Part shown: in pieces, positions 1 through 11,000 of the stretch | How positions within the stretch are numbered: the first letter of the stretch is position 1 | Layout: each line of letters opens with the position of its first letter | DNA from: Rhynchonema sp. JSB1_4 | Taxonomy: Eukaryota > Nematoda > Chromadorea > Monhysterida > Xyalidae | Assembly: GCA_030248065.1 (NCBI GenBank) | Contig: JASAMV010000620.1 | Location: 1-64,000, forward strand | Length of the DNA: 64,000 nucleotides | Direction: 5' to 3' | Notes under the pieces: generated by a model | The model's database searches: none | What the model was told of the DNA's origin: nothing | What the model saw: only the letters and a program-made list of their open reading frames with translations | Position numbers and translations under genes: made by a program

Positions 1-780
1 CAAATGGCATGGCTCTTGCCAGCCATAAGAGCGTCACAGTAAGGCTTGGGAATCGCCCCCAAGTCCCCCCTGTCTATTTTTGTGGGAATGAGCAAATTAT
101 TTCACCACCCCATGTCCGGGACTTGGGTGTCTTAATAGACCAACAAAACTTAAAGTTTGAGTCACATGTTGGTAAAATTGTGGCTGACGCCAGCAGAATG
201 GAGAAGACCATCCGCCGAAACTTTCACAGTCGAAATCGCGACTTCCTCCGAAAACTTTATTTGGCCTATGTCTGCCCTTTACTGGAATTTTCCATGTCCA
301 TTTGGTCCCCTCAAAATGTCACTTTAGCTAAAAACATTGAAAAAATTCAACGTCGGTTCACCTACTATTTACCTGGCATGCAGACACTGTCTTACCAACA
401 GCGTTTGCATGCCCTAAATTTAGACCCCTAATTTATCGCCGGACCGTGAACGATCTTGTGCTCGTGTACAAAGTCGTTCATGGTCTCATACCTGGGGTAA
501 CCAAGGAATCCTTCTTTCCATCTCGTGACACCGGCCGCCCAACCCGAGGGCACTCCCACAGTTTGTGTCGAGTCCATGGCGCGGGTGCAGACTTGTCCGG
601 ATACTGGGCCTATCGTGTCGTGGACCTCTGGAACAGGCTACCAGAGGGCGTCGTCTCTGCTGCCTCAATTGCGGCCTTTAAATCTAAACTAAACTCACGT
701 GGTCGAGACGTAGTTTCTCGCCATATTTCAACAAAATTCTCAGCCGTCGTTGACTGATCTCCTCAGTCACTGGGTTGCTG
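1..780 (+). mobile_element. LINE retrotransposon fragment, 3' end of reverse-transcriptase ORF (CR1/jockey-like), decayed
   Basis: Two adjacent open frames (9-431 and 446-757) read as the C-terminal part of a non-LTR retrotransposon ORF2. Visible landmarks are a DLGVLID segment, a LYLAYVCPLLEFSMSIWSP segment (the thumb-region pattern of CR1/jockey reverse transcriptases), an IEKIQRRFTYYLPG segment and a closing AYRVVDLWNRLPEGVV motif followed by a stop at 755-757. The frame shifts near 425-432, where the reading passes from one frame to the other inside a run of C residues. This points to a single-base loss, so the copy is inactive. The 5' part, including the catalytic domain, lies before the window or is truncated, as is common for LINEs. 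The exact clade is uncertain. Confidence 0.85.
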
Positions 781-1081
781 CTTTTCAGATAATCATCTAT
801 ATTCCGTCATCCGTTGCCGACTTTATTGCTCGTTACGTTTGTTCTCTTCATTACCAGTAGTTTGGTTGGTTGAATCTCGCCGGTACGTTTTCTTTGTCGT
901 TTGTTCGTCATGTTCACATTTTCGTTTATTAATACTCATGTTCACTTTTTTAGGGTTTCTCCGGATCTTGTGTAAAGGTCTTTGCGAAAGCGTGCAGATA
1001 AAATTTGAATTTGAACCTGAAGCAGAGCAGAGCACGCGAGCTACGAGCAGAGGTGGTGTCAGTCACTTGGGCTCGGGCCTG
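781..1081. other. Spacer after the LINE, nothing recognised
   Basis: About 300 bases between the LINE stop and the next inverted-repeat element. It may include the LINE 3' UTR. I see no gene, RNA or clear repeat boundary here. Confidence 0.4.
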
Positions 1082-1597
1082 GGAGCACTTTCTATTTCAT
1101 ACAATAAAAACTTACAAATTGTAGCCAAAAGTTACAAGCAATTGTAAATCCACTTTCCACAATAATTTTGTATCCAGTTACAATTTTTGTAGCTGGATAC
1201 AATAGAGCTGAAAATGTTTCGATGGCACGATTTTCTTTCGCTTAGGCAACCATGAAAACGCATGTTTGATAAAATTAGTTTCCAATAAATTGCTTCTAGA
1301 GATGACAAACATTATTTAAAAAATCGGGCCCGGGTCAAATAATGGATAAACAATTAAATTGTGTCGAGTTAGGACGGTCTCACCGGTGTGCACCCAGCTA
1401 CAATTTTTCTCTTTCTTACAATGCGAGTTACAAAATTTTCTTTTGTAGCTGGATACAATTGTACCCAGTTACAATTGTAACTTGTTACAATTGTATCACT
1501 CACAATTGTAACTGCGTGAAGTGACTTTTGTACCAGGGTACAAATTGTAGCGTTTTTTTGTAAGAACTTACAATTTGTATCAAATAGAAAGTGCTCC
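1082..1597. repeat. Non-autonomous DNA element with terminal inverted repeats (about 516 bp)
   Basis: The left end (GGAGCACTTTCTATTTCATA) is matched in inverted orientation by the right end, which finishes CAAATAGAAAGTGCTCC. The interior is rich in short alternating copies of GTTACAA, TTGTAAC and TTGTAGC, so it can fold back on itself at several points. There is no coding potential. The structure fits a MITE or foldback element. I could not identify a target-site duplication with confidence. Confidence 0.7.
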
Positions 1598-2335
1598 GGT
1601 CGGCTTGGCCGGCCCGGCCCGACCCGCAACCCCTGACAGGTTGGCCCGTCCCGGCCCGATTTTTTACCAATTTTTACTGGACGTTTTGGTTTTTACTGGC
1701 GGACGAAAAAAAACGTTTTTTTTCACGAAAAAAAACGAAAAAAAACCGGGTCCATGTGGGATGTGAAAAAACCGAAAAACCTCAGCCTCCGGGAAACATC
1801 GGTCTTTTTTCACGAAATTTTCCAATTTTTGACAAAAGTTGGGAAAATTTTTCTCCAGAACATCTTTGGTAGTGCGCGGACGACGTTAATGTGGCTTGAC
1901 ACGCTAAACTCGGTACCGGTAAACAGTGTAGTGGCAGGCCCATGTGTGGGAGGTAAGTATGATGCGGGGTTGGGGCCGGAAGCGTGAGAGGTATGATTTT
2001 GGTCACCCAAAAAGGCGAAAAAACACCGTTTTTGTGATACAATTTTGGCCAAAAATTGAGGTAAAAATAGTACTTTTCGAAATTTTCGCCGAAAATCGCC
2101 TAAAAATAGGTATTATGGGTGGGTTTGCGCGCTGAGCGCGCGATTTTTGGGAAAATAAGGTCGAAAAACACCGAATTTTGCCTTAAAAAGGTATAAAATT
2201 GTTTGTGAGAGGTATGATTTGGAGTTGTGAGAGGTAAGTACTCAACCCCCCTCGGGTTTTGTGGTAGGTAAGTACTCAGAGGGGGGTAACCCCCCCAACC
2301 CCCCCGGCCACTACTATGCCGGTAAACATTAACAG
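1590..2335. repeat. GC-rich and A/T-run repeat block shared with the 14-19 kb region
   Basis: The block contains GGCCCGGCCCG runs, palindromic A-run/T-run stretches around a CG core, and a segment at 1924-2291 that recurs at 17963-18315 in the same orientation with few differences. Both copies carry GAGGTAAGTA, CACCCAAAAAGGCGAAAAA and a GGGTTTTGTGGTAGGTAAGT segment. No coding capacity is apparent. It lies just upstream of the zinc-finger gene start. Confidence 0.7.
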
Positions 2336-2406
2336 ATGACGTAATCGAGACCCCGAATATCAGCAAATCTCTGCATTCCGGCCATTTTCATAGGCAGCCA
2401 GTGAAA

Positions 2407-5400
2407 ATGTCAACTTCACTACCGGTCACGTGCCCAGAGTGCGGGCGCGAGTTCTCAAATCGTCACTTGATGCTCAAGCATTTCAAATTGCAACATCCGC
2501 GACAAAAATTCTACTCGTGCGATAATTGTGCGCGGCAATTCAAATATGACCGGCAGTTGAAGGCACACAAACGACAAGCGCATGCAAATGCTTCAAGACC
2601 GGTGCAGTGTCCGCATGAATGCTCGGTGTGTGGCTATGCCACCAAAGAGCTCTCATCGATGCGCTACCATCAAATTGAATTGCACGGAAGCACGAACGCG
2701 TTCAAGTGTTAGTCGTTGGATTGAGAATTTTGGTTTACGAGATCGGTCAGTTTGTTGTTCTTCACCGCTGTTGATTTCTCACTTGTGAAACCTTGGTAAC
2801 CATTGCATATGGCCTTTTTACCAAAATAGAAATCGAAGTTCGGATTTGCAGAGGCAAGCGCCAAGCTCATTCAAGTGAGTGGAGCTTGGGTTTGGTCATT
2901 TCCCCGATGGGCATGATAACAACGAACAGTTTTCAGACAGTGGTGCTCACTTTGTGCATCTATACCTGTACTTCCGTATCGTGCAATTTTTTGTCTGTTC
3001 ATTGACAACACACAATAGATGACCAATAATATAATGTATTTTTTTGCAGATGTGAGTCCAAGTAAACTTCGCTTGTTCTCGTGTCCCGATTGCGACAAAC
3101 AATTCCGAACGCAAAACGGTCTTGACGGACACTATGTGGTGCATTCGGGCACGAAAATGTTTCAATGTAATATTTGCAACAGACAATTAGCGGACGCGTT
3201 AGTCCACTTTCCCATTGTTGAGCAATGTCGTTTTGTTTCTGTGGTGTTTTGGTCTCAAGACCAGGGGGGGGCAACCCCACAAACCCGGGGACCCAACACA
3301 CAAACCCCCCCCCCCCCCCCCCCCCCCCCCCCATGTCCACCGCCTGCACGTCTTCTGTATGTGTAAATGGCGTTCGTTATAGCCTTTGGATAAAAAAGGC
3401 GCTAAATTGCCCTCCAGCACAACGCCTAGGGCATCTAGAGGTGTCACAAGATTGGTGATGAAGTTGACCGAGGCCTAAGTGTCTTGATCACCTGAATTTT
3501 CAAGGGAGGATATATCGAGAATGTCGAAAATAGTAAAATAGAAGATCCTGAAATATACTCAATTCAAAAACGCGACGTGACCGCAGATTAGGTACCCAGA
3601 TTCTATCCAATCCGGCCACCAGGTTTGCTGTCGCCGATCGTAATTTTGGTGCATTTGTTTCATGATGAACGTCGTTATTTATTGTTTTCCTAACATTTTC
3701 ACCAGTTTCCAGGTACACCCTTCACTGTCACAAACAATCGCACAACGAGCCGATCTACGAGTGTGCGGTGTGTTCGGCCGTGTTTGCAACAATCCGTCAA
3801 TTGAGGTTGCACGAACGCGACCTGCATCCGAACAGCGATGGCGTGAGACGCAAAAAGGTCTACCGTTCGTACGCTTGCGACCGATGCGACTTCAAATGTC
3901 AGGGCATGTCGAATCTAAAGGTATAGAGTTTGCGCGAGTCTTCGTGACTTGATACATGACGAACTGTCATGCTAATTTCGATTGAACATTCATTTCTTTA
4001 TGACCGGTATGTTCTTTGCTGGCAATGGTCTCGCGGGCTCGGTTGGCTCAGTGGTCGGTTTGGGGCATAGTTTTTTTTAAATTCACTGGGTGCAACTTGC
4101 ACTCATAATTGTGTCTTATGAACAAAATGTAAAAAATCTAGGTGCGAGTTGCACCTAACGTCCAATTTTTCCTAGGTGCAATTCTGAAATTTTAAATTGC
4201 AAATTGCACCTAAAAAGTGTCTAAAAACCTATGATTTGGGGGATGGATTTTTTTTTAAATTCCCTTATTTTTGGCAGCTTGATATTTGTTCCCAGATATA
4301 ACGTTGTCCTGCCAAAGATACCGACCATACCCGACCTTAATGCCACCATATACTGCCATACAATACTTCAATTTGAAACATCACACGCAGAAACACGTCT
4401 GGCTGAAGCACACGGCCGACTCGGTGACGCGGCAATTCAAATGCGATCAGTGCGCACGGGCGTTCAAGACCACACAGGCGTTGAGATACCACCATCAGAA
4501 TGTGCACCTACGCGCAGCTGCCAAGCACATGTGCCATATTTGTGGAATGCGGTTCCATCTGAAGTGTCGCTTGAAGATGCATTTGAAATACACTGTAGGT
4601 GAAGCCGAACTCAATGCGCCGGGCACATTCACTTTTGTTTGCCTCGAAATAGTGGAAGGAACTCATGTAGAAATGTTCATGGATATAAACTTGGTCCAAA
4701 CTTAACTTCCTGACCGGGTACTCTACACATGTGATTGTGACTATCTTTATTTCGGTCGAAGGTCACAGGAATCTTGATCCAGAACTTTGTTCAATAAACG
4801 AGGCAATGTTTCAGAAACACTCCAAGTCTTTTCTTATCAAAACGGAGCCGGATCCTGAAAGTCAACCGCGAGTCACTCGCAACAAAAGGGCAACAGGCGC
4901 CTCGGGCAGGGAAGTGAATTACGCCGTAAGTCGTCGTTCATTTTCTTTTGATAATCTTTTGTCCGGGAATTTTAGACAAATCAAGCCAATTAGCGTTTTA
5001 GGAACTGAGCGAATCGGAGTGGTCAGAGCCGGCAAGTGAAGCATCGATCATCAAAAAGAAGCGGGTACAAGTCGCTGTGAAAAATGCAGTCATTCAGGCA
5101 GGATAAACTTCTATGATCTATATGTTCGACGAAAAACTTGAGTGAGACTGCGTTTCAGGAAAGCGTCAGTGTGGTCAAAACAGAGCCAACGTCGGGCGGC
5201 GTGGTGCTTGTTGTCAAAAAGAATAGATCAAAAGGAGTCAGAGCGAAAGCAACGAACAACACAGTTGTCAGAACATTTCGCTGTGGAAAGTGCGAAAAGT
5301 ATTTCAAATCGGAAGCGGCTCTGCTTCGGCACGGTGTTTTTCATCAAGTACTGTTGGGGCTGGCCGCTACAACCACAAAATATCCAGCGAAACGTCAATT

Positions 5401-6085
5401 CCTTCACTGCTATCCGTGTAAAGGACGGTTTTCATTTCGGCGCAATTTCGAGCATCATCAACGGCAATGTAAAGCGCATGTCGTGCAGAGCAGCACGCCT
5501 AGAATGAAGTATTGCTGCCTAATATGCGGTGAAATATTCGAAACCCTGCTTGCCAGAGAGGCCCACACAAGGGCGCATCACCCAGAACGGATACCGTCGT
5601 TGACAGGTCGTCAGGTACCGTCACTAACGTGTCGCCAGATGCCGGCACTAACGGGCCGTCAGGTACCGTCACTAGCGGGCCGTCAGGTGCCGTCAGTAAC
5701 GAGACGTCAGCAGAAAGTGTACGTGGTGCCTCGCAAGAGCACATCAGCGCAGAACATTGAGCGCATCAGGCAACTGAAACATCAGCGAACTGCTTCTGTG
5801 GTTGTGCGAACAACCTCTGACTCGGTTGCCAGCGCAGCAGGCGATTCACCACAATGTGCGTACATGTGCTTGCAATGTCAACAGATGTTTCGTGACCCGA
5901 AAGAATTGGTCGAACATCGTAAATCACATGAAACAACGATTGAGCCACCTCATACCACAACGACTTGTCATGACGAAGACGATATGAAACCAGGCGCTGA
6001 ACTATTGAAACATCACGAAGCTGGCGCAGGTCAAACACAGTTCTTGCCTGCTATTGTCAAGACTGAGCAGGAATTGCTTGATTAG
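2407..6085 (+). CDS. C2H2 zinc-finger protein with about 13 fingers
   Basis: Probable DNA-binding nuclear protein. Seven exons join in frame: 2407-2707, 3050-3197, 3713-3920, 4391-4598, 4762-4925, 5002-5064 and 5159-6085, giving about 672 residues. Thirteen C2H2 fingers are visible. The first starts CPECGREF right after the initiator, and the last (YMCLQCQQMF...HRKSH) is near residue 600. Several fingers are split by introns and are completed only by splicing. For example, CNIC at the end of exon 2 pairs with HKQSH in exon 3, and CDRC in exon 3 pairs with HVWLKH in exon 4; this supports the model. The ninth finger has an unusually long His spacing. Fingers 1-9 are clustered, then an acidic/basic linker (KTEP motifs) leads to fingers 10-12, a 24-bp minisatellite and a final finger. 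The ATG at 2407 is chosen because finger 1 starts within ten residues of it. Orthology is not recognised. Confidence 0.85.
3305..3332. repeat. Poly-C tract (28 C)
   Basis: Uninterrupted run of 28 cytosines in intron 2 of the zinc-finger gene, preceded by several shorter C/G runs (from 3265). It is G-rich on the minus strand. Such a tract is prone to length error in sequencing. Confidence 0.95.
4083..4230. repeat. Dispersed repeat with GGTGCAA/TTGCACC inverted units
   Basis: Within intron 3 of the zinc-finger gene, GGGTGCAACTTGCACTC, AGGTGCGAGTTGCACCTAA and AAATTGCACCTAAAAAGTGT follow one another and can fold on themselves. A related piece recurs at about 18980-19025 (AGGTGCGCGTTGCACCTAA then GTGTCTAAAAA), so this is a dispersed element rather than intron sequence alone. 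Confidence 0.6.
5591..5710 (+). repeat. Coding minisatellite, five 24-bp units
   Basis: Five tandem 24-bp units encode octapeptides of the form [IVM]P[SA][LV][TA]xRQ inside the last exon of the zinc-finger gene, between fingers 12 and 13. Units differ by a few substitutions but keep the frame, so the array lengthens a linker without breaking the protein. Confidence 0.9.
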
Positions 6086-6407
6086 GTATTATGTTATTAA
6101 TTGATTGTGTGTAAATGTGTTGTGTTGCACTTTTATTTCCTCTTTGAACCAACGTGATAACGCTTGCTTTTTTGTTTCTAATTTGTTCTTTCGAACAAAC
6201 AAATGAACCGAAATGTTGTCAGACATCGTGCACTTCGAGTTCTGTGCTAATCGTCGTGTTTAGCGATGGCGCCCGACCATTCCTCGCGTGGTCCGTATCT
6301 GAATATTACCTTTTGAGTGAATTCATTCACATTAGTAGTCACAGTAGTTCGACCGTCGGCTCAACGTTTTCAGTCACTCGCTGCCTACCTTGCGAAACAT
6401 CAGCTTG

Positions 6408-7929
6408 ATGAGCGCACAAGCTGGTCTTGGTCTTGGTCTAACAGGCAAACTTGTTGTGGTGACCGGTGCAGCATCGGGCATTGGCCGTGCGTGTGCAGTG
6501 TTGTGTGCCAAGGAAGGGGCCAGAGTGATCGGTGTGGATAAAGAGGATGTGAAAATCGATGAATTAATGTCAGATTTAATCCGTTTTTTTATTGTTTTTC
6601 TTCAGCTTCACATCGTCAATCTCAATTTGATTTGCTCGCTTGCAGTGGTCCCGATCATATGCAGTGCAAATGCGACGTTTCCGATTCAACCGCTGTCGAG
6701 CAACTGGCGAACGACATTAATAGGTTTATTTGGCAATTCACGGATAATCTTTTTGTATCAGTTGTGGCAGTTTATAGCTCACCACTGGAGGTGATATCAA
6801 ACTTGGTGATCAGTAAAAATTGTTTCTAGATACAGTAGCTGCAAGGTGATAAAATGCTTTTACGCTGGCGAAAATTGACACATCAGTAAATCTCGAAGTG
6901 TCCAAAATGCAAAAGTCACGGGCAAAACCGAGCCCTACCGATCACCGACTCTAATATTCCTCAAAGTTCCTCTTCAAAAACTGATCAAGTTAGCGGAACA
7001 ACAATATTGCGCATCGCACAGCCACTACAATCGCTGCCCTGACTCTGTGATTCACAGTGCTGGTATTGTGGGCACGGTGAAAGGATTGGAGGTCGGTGCG
7101 AGCATTTCTTTTTAAAAAATTCTACTTTTGGTTGTCTTGATCTACCCCCACTTCCAGCCATGCAAATTTTAGGGAACGACGGAAGAGATGTTTGACAAAA
7201 TTCTCAGCACAAACATGAAAGGCACGTTCCTGATCAATCGCAAGTTCGCATTGCTGATGAAACATCATCAAATCAGGGGATCGATTGTGAATGTCTCAAG
7301 CACCGGAGTGAATGGATGCAGGCAAGGCCCATGTATATCTATGACACCAGTTGCTGATTTTCCATTCCAAACTTCAGAAATTTGTCATGCTGTACATAGG
7401 TGTCATTTTTTAGCCGATTCCCAGCGTATTGTGCGTCAAAAGCGGCTCAAGTTGGATGGACTAAATCATTGGCAAAGGAATTCGCACCGATTGGTATCCG
7501 ATTCAACACAGTGCATCCGGGCATAACTGGTGTGGTGAGCATGCTGATGTTTTCAACATGTTGAGTCTGACCTTAGTCAGTCAAGTGACGAAATCCAATA
7601 TTTATCCCAACTTTCTGGACAGTTCTGATTGCGAACAGCATGCATGGAACACAAAAAGTCGCGCGACCAAGCAAGACCGAACCAATCATAAGAGTTGTCT
7701 ACCAACTAAACCTGAGCCCCGTGATGTTTCATTCGCAGACACACCCATTCTAATGCATTCTGGCGTGACGCCTGAGGAATTCAACAGCGATCCAGTGTTG
7801 CGACCACCGATACCGATGGGTCGATTAGCCCAACCCATCGAAGTGGCACAACTGTGCGCATTTCTGATCAGTGATCGAGCCTCTTACATCAGTGGATCGT
7901 GTCATGTGGTGCACGGCGCACAGGATTGA
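6408..7929 (+). CDS. Short-chain dehydrogenase/reductase, resembling HSD17B8
   Basis: NAD(P)(H)-dependent oxidoreductase of the classical SDR family. Six exons join in frame: 6408-6568, 6646-6723, 7022-7091, 7173-7332, 7425-7529 and 7739-7929, giving about 254 residues, the usual SDR length. The N-terminus has the cofactor-binding motif TGAASGIG. Then come a CDVSDS segment, an SAGIVG segment at the NAG position, NMKGTF, the IVNVSS strand, and the catalytic YCASK created across the exon 4/5 junction. The C-terminus has IPMGRL, AFLISD and YISGSCHVVHGA, as in mitochondrial/peroxisomal 17-beta-HSD8-type enzymes. The initiator follows a CGAAACATCAG sequence that may itself be a 3' splice site of a 5' UTR intron. 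Substrate cannot be told. The gene converges tail to tail on the IFT172 reading frame, about 110 bases apart. Confidence 0.85.
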
Positions 7930-8037
7930 CTGACTGTGTCTAGTTTTGTGAAAATTTATGTTTGACTGCCGTGTACCATCTTTATCGTGACACTTTCTGT
8001 GACGTAGCGTCTGCATAATGAACATTTTGAGGAATAG

Positions 8038-11000
8038 TCAGCGCCCGTCCACGACCTGAGCGTCCAATAACCACCGCTCTGTGGTGAACAGTCTCTGGTA
8101 ACTGAAAGTGACGGGTCCTGACTCTCCTCTCCATCGTGTGTCTATGAAGAGGGTAGCATACCGTATTAAGTAAGCATCTCTTGTCAATTGATTATCTCTA
8201 TACGCTTTTTGTTTTTGTGTCCTCGGCATACGTTTCAGTATTTTGTTGTCATCTTGACGAATCTCAATATTTTTGTGCAATAAAAATATACGAAGCAAAC
8301 AAATATCACTAATATGCATGCAAGGAAAGACCACACGACGAACCTGAACGAACAGTTCGGCCTTGATCAGTGTCATTGCAATCGAATGCACCAGGTCCGT
8401 ATTCTCCATAATATTGGGATGGTCGGTGACGACGCGTGCGGCGCGCACGGGCAGATTGGCTTTGAGGTACAGGTCGATCGCCGATATGAAGTCGCCTTCT
8501 TTCTCTTTGATCTGTGTGGGTGTGTGAAACATTTGTGTGGCAAGGAACACCATTTTTCTCCTGCAGTACATCTCACTGTAGAAAAAATTCCTGGCGGGTA
8601 ACATTCTAACAAGCATGCTGCATGGTTTACCTCAGCAGCCCGCTCATCTTGACCCGTGTCGGCCAAATGTCTGTAATATTTGGTCTTCAGATCCTCCAGC
8701 TGAGCGTAGCCCTAAAATTTTTCCTTTTTATGTCAAAAATATCAGACGAATGACAAACATGGTTCTGTGGTCACAATAAATCACCAACTCTCGACTCGGC
8801 CAGCGTCATAGCATCGTCCCATTTGTGCAACTTTTTGTACATGTCGATTGCCTCTTCGATAGCGTTCTACAATCGCAAACAAACGATTGTTGAGAAAATA
8901 CCGTCCACCCACACACAATAGTCACTCTTGCCAACCTGTTCCAAATAAATGCGTTCCGCTTCTCTGAAATCCCTCGCCATCACGGCCAGTCGGGCTCGGA
9001 CGCGATAGAACTGAGTGCCGTCACCACCCTAAATTTCCAAGGGTATGTTAAGTTCTTCTGTGCGAAACCTAAGCTGAGCGTGCATGGATGCACTGCACTT
9101 ACGATCTGTTTAGAGGCCTCTTTGGCAATTGTGATTGTTTCGTCCAAATATCGCACTCTGGCCACGTCAACCAGCGCTGCGTATGCTCTGCAGCCAATTG
9201 AACACATGATGTCACGCACTCTAATTCCAATCAGCGAACAGTTGTTGCCGGCAAACAACTTTCACAGTCATTTCAGTTTCGAGCTGTTATTGTGATACAA
9301 ATAGTGCCGTGATCAAGCCAGCCGGCCAGACCAATCGATGAATTATATGATCGAAAACCAAGCCAACCGTTTCGCAACATGCAGTTGTTTCTGTTCAATT
9401 GCGACACGTGCCAACTGTCGCCACATGGCCTCGGTGTCGGGCGCCACGTCGAATTGTTCCAAATACGCCACCGCACGCGCAAAGTCCATGTCATCGATGG
9501 CAGTACCGAACTCGATCAGGCCCTCGTCGAGGTCGTATGGAACCTGCAACGGGAACTGAACTTTGGGCCGGACTGACGACGGCTGTTGACAAAAGTTGCT
9601 GACAAAATTATCAAAAAATCAAATGAACGCGTGTGTGAACGCGACACCGGCAACAACTATTCGTCTTTTTGGCAAAAACACAGTCTTTGTAGGTACATGC
9701 CTGTTGTGTGCCTTCTTGCACTAGTACGCACGTTTTGCCGTCGGCTCGCACCAAATCTGTGATGTCGCCCTGAAAATCAGGCAAACGTTTCTGCATTCTA
9801 ATTCAAATTTCTGATCATATACTGTCCAACCCCATTCTATCACAATGTTCATATACTGCACAAGTCCAACCTTTATTGGGAAAGTGGTGACCCGATCTGG
9901 TGAATCTGCATTGTACCAAACACACAGCGAGTCGCGGTTCTGCGCCACTATCACGTCGCTGCTTGGCACCCACTGCGATTATATGTACAGAATTTGAAAC
10001 ATCAACTTGGACAATCTCCGGAATAAAATAGAAAGCCGATCAACCTCAACAAACGAGCAATAGGTGATCATGTTTGTCTTTTGTTCGCTCTCCACATTGT
10101 ACAAACTCAGTCGATATCGTTTGTCTCTGTACAACAATTTGCGTCCGGTCTCGTTCAACTAAAAGTCGACAATTCCGTCTCTAACGTTGTTATGAGAGCT
10201 ACAGTACATATTTGATTTGATTTTTCTCAATTATACTTGCCTCGAGCCAGTCGATCTTATAATCGTGGTCTACTTGGGCGATTGTGCTGTTGTATGACAG
10301 ATCAGCTGAAATAAACAGGCAACCAATCGATCGCTTTTCAAATCATCAATCAGATAATCACTGACTGATATTGATAGTTTTCGCATCGACCAAGTAGGCG
10401 ATTCGTTTATTCTCCATCTCACCCTTGTACCATCGTTCATTCAATCGCACACTGATCAAATGTGGGTTCATGTGCTCGGTCCGAACCGAACCCAGAATCG
10501 AATCGATGCCATATTCGATCAAAGTCAGCTCACCGGCGTTGAAAATCATCGCAACCTGAATCAACAAGGACAACAGTACGTCGTGTGAACATCAAGCTCG
10601 GCCGGGGTTGGACGAGGACTTTGAGTTTGGCCAGATTTGCATCACTGTAGATGTTCGGCAGTTTTTCGAATGGCAAACATTAGGTCGTCAATCATCATGC
10701 ACTAATAAATAGGTAGCTGTCACACAATTATTGTCTCAAAACTTCCCCGAAGACGCTCAACCATAATCAGGGCAAACCCAAGGTCCAACACCGAGCAGAT
10801 AGAGGTTGGTGCCTTAATTTGTTATTTGATTTTTGCTTTGAAAACATCATGAAATTAAATATATCATTCCTCCGTTCATCAACCGACATTTTCAATGTCG
10901 AAATAGTATTTCTCGTTTCCGCTAAACGTCCACGGCACTTCACTGCTTGCACCAGTGTCAATGTCGGCTAATAGGAGTGTCTCATTGGTTTGTGCCATCA

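Noticed and set aside
4029..4060. TTGGCTCAGTGGTCGG resembles a tRNA A box
   Set aside because: No B box, no acceptor-stem pairing and no anticodon arm downstream; judged a chance match or a decayed tRNA-derived fragment.
8038..8343. Treating the 101-codon open extension as genuine IFT172 C-terminus
   Set aside because: It has no resemblance to the family and begins at a good splice donor; included only as the possible read-through end of a truncated gene.
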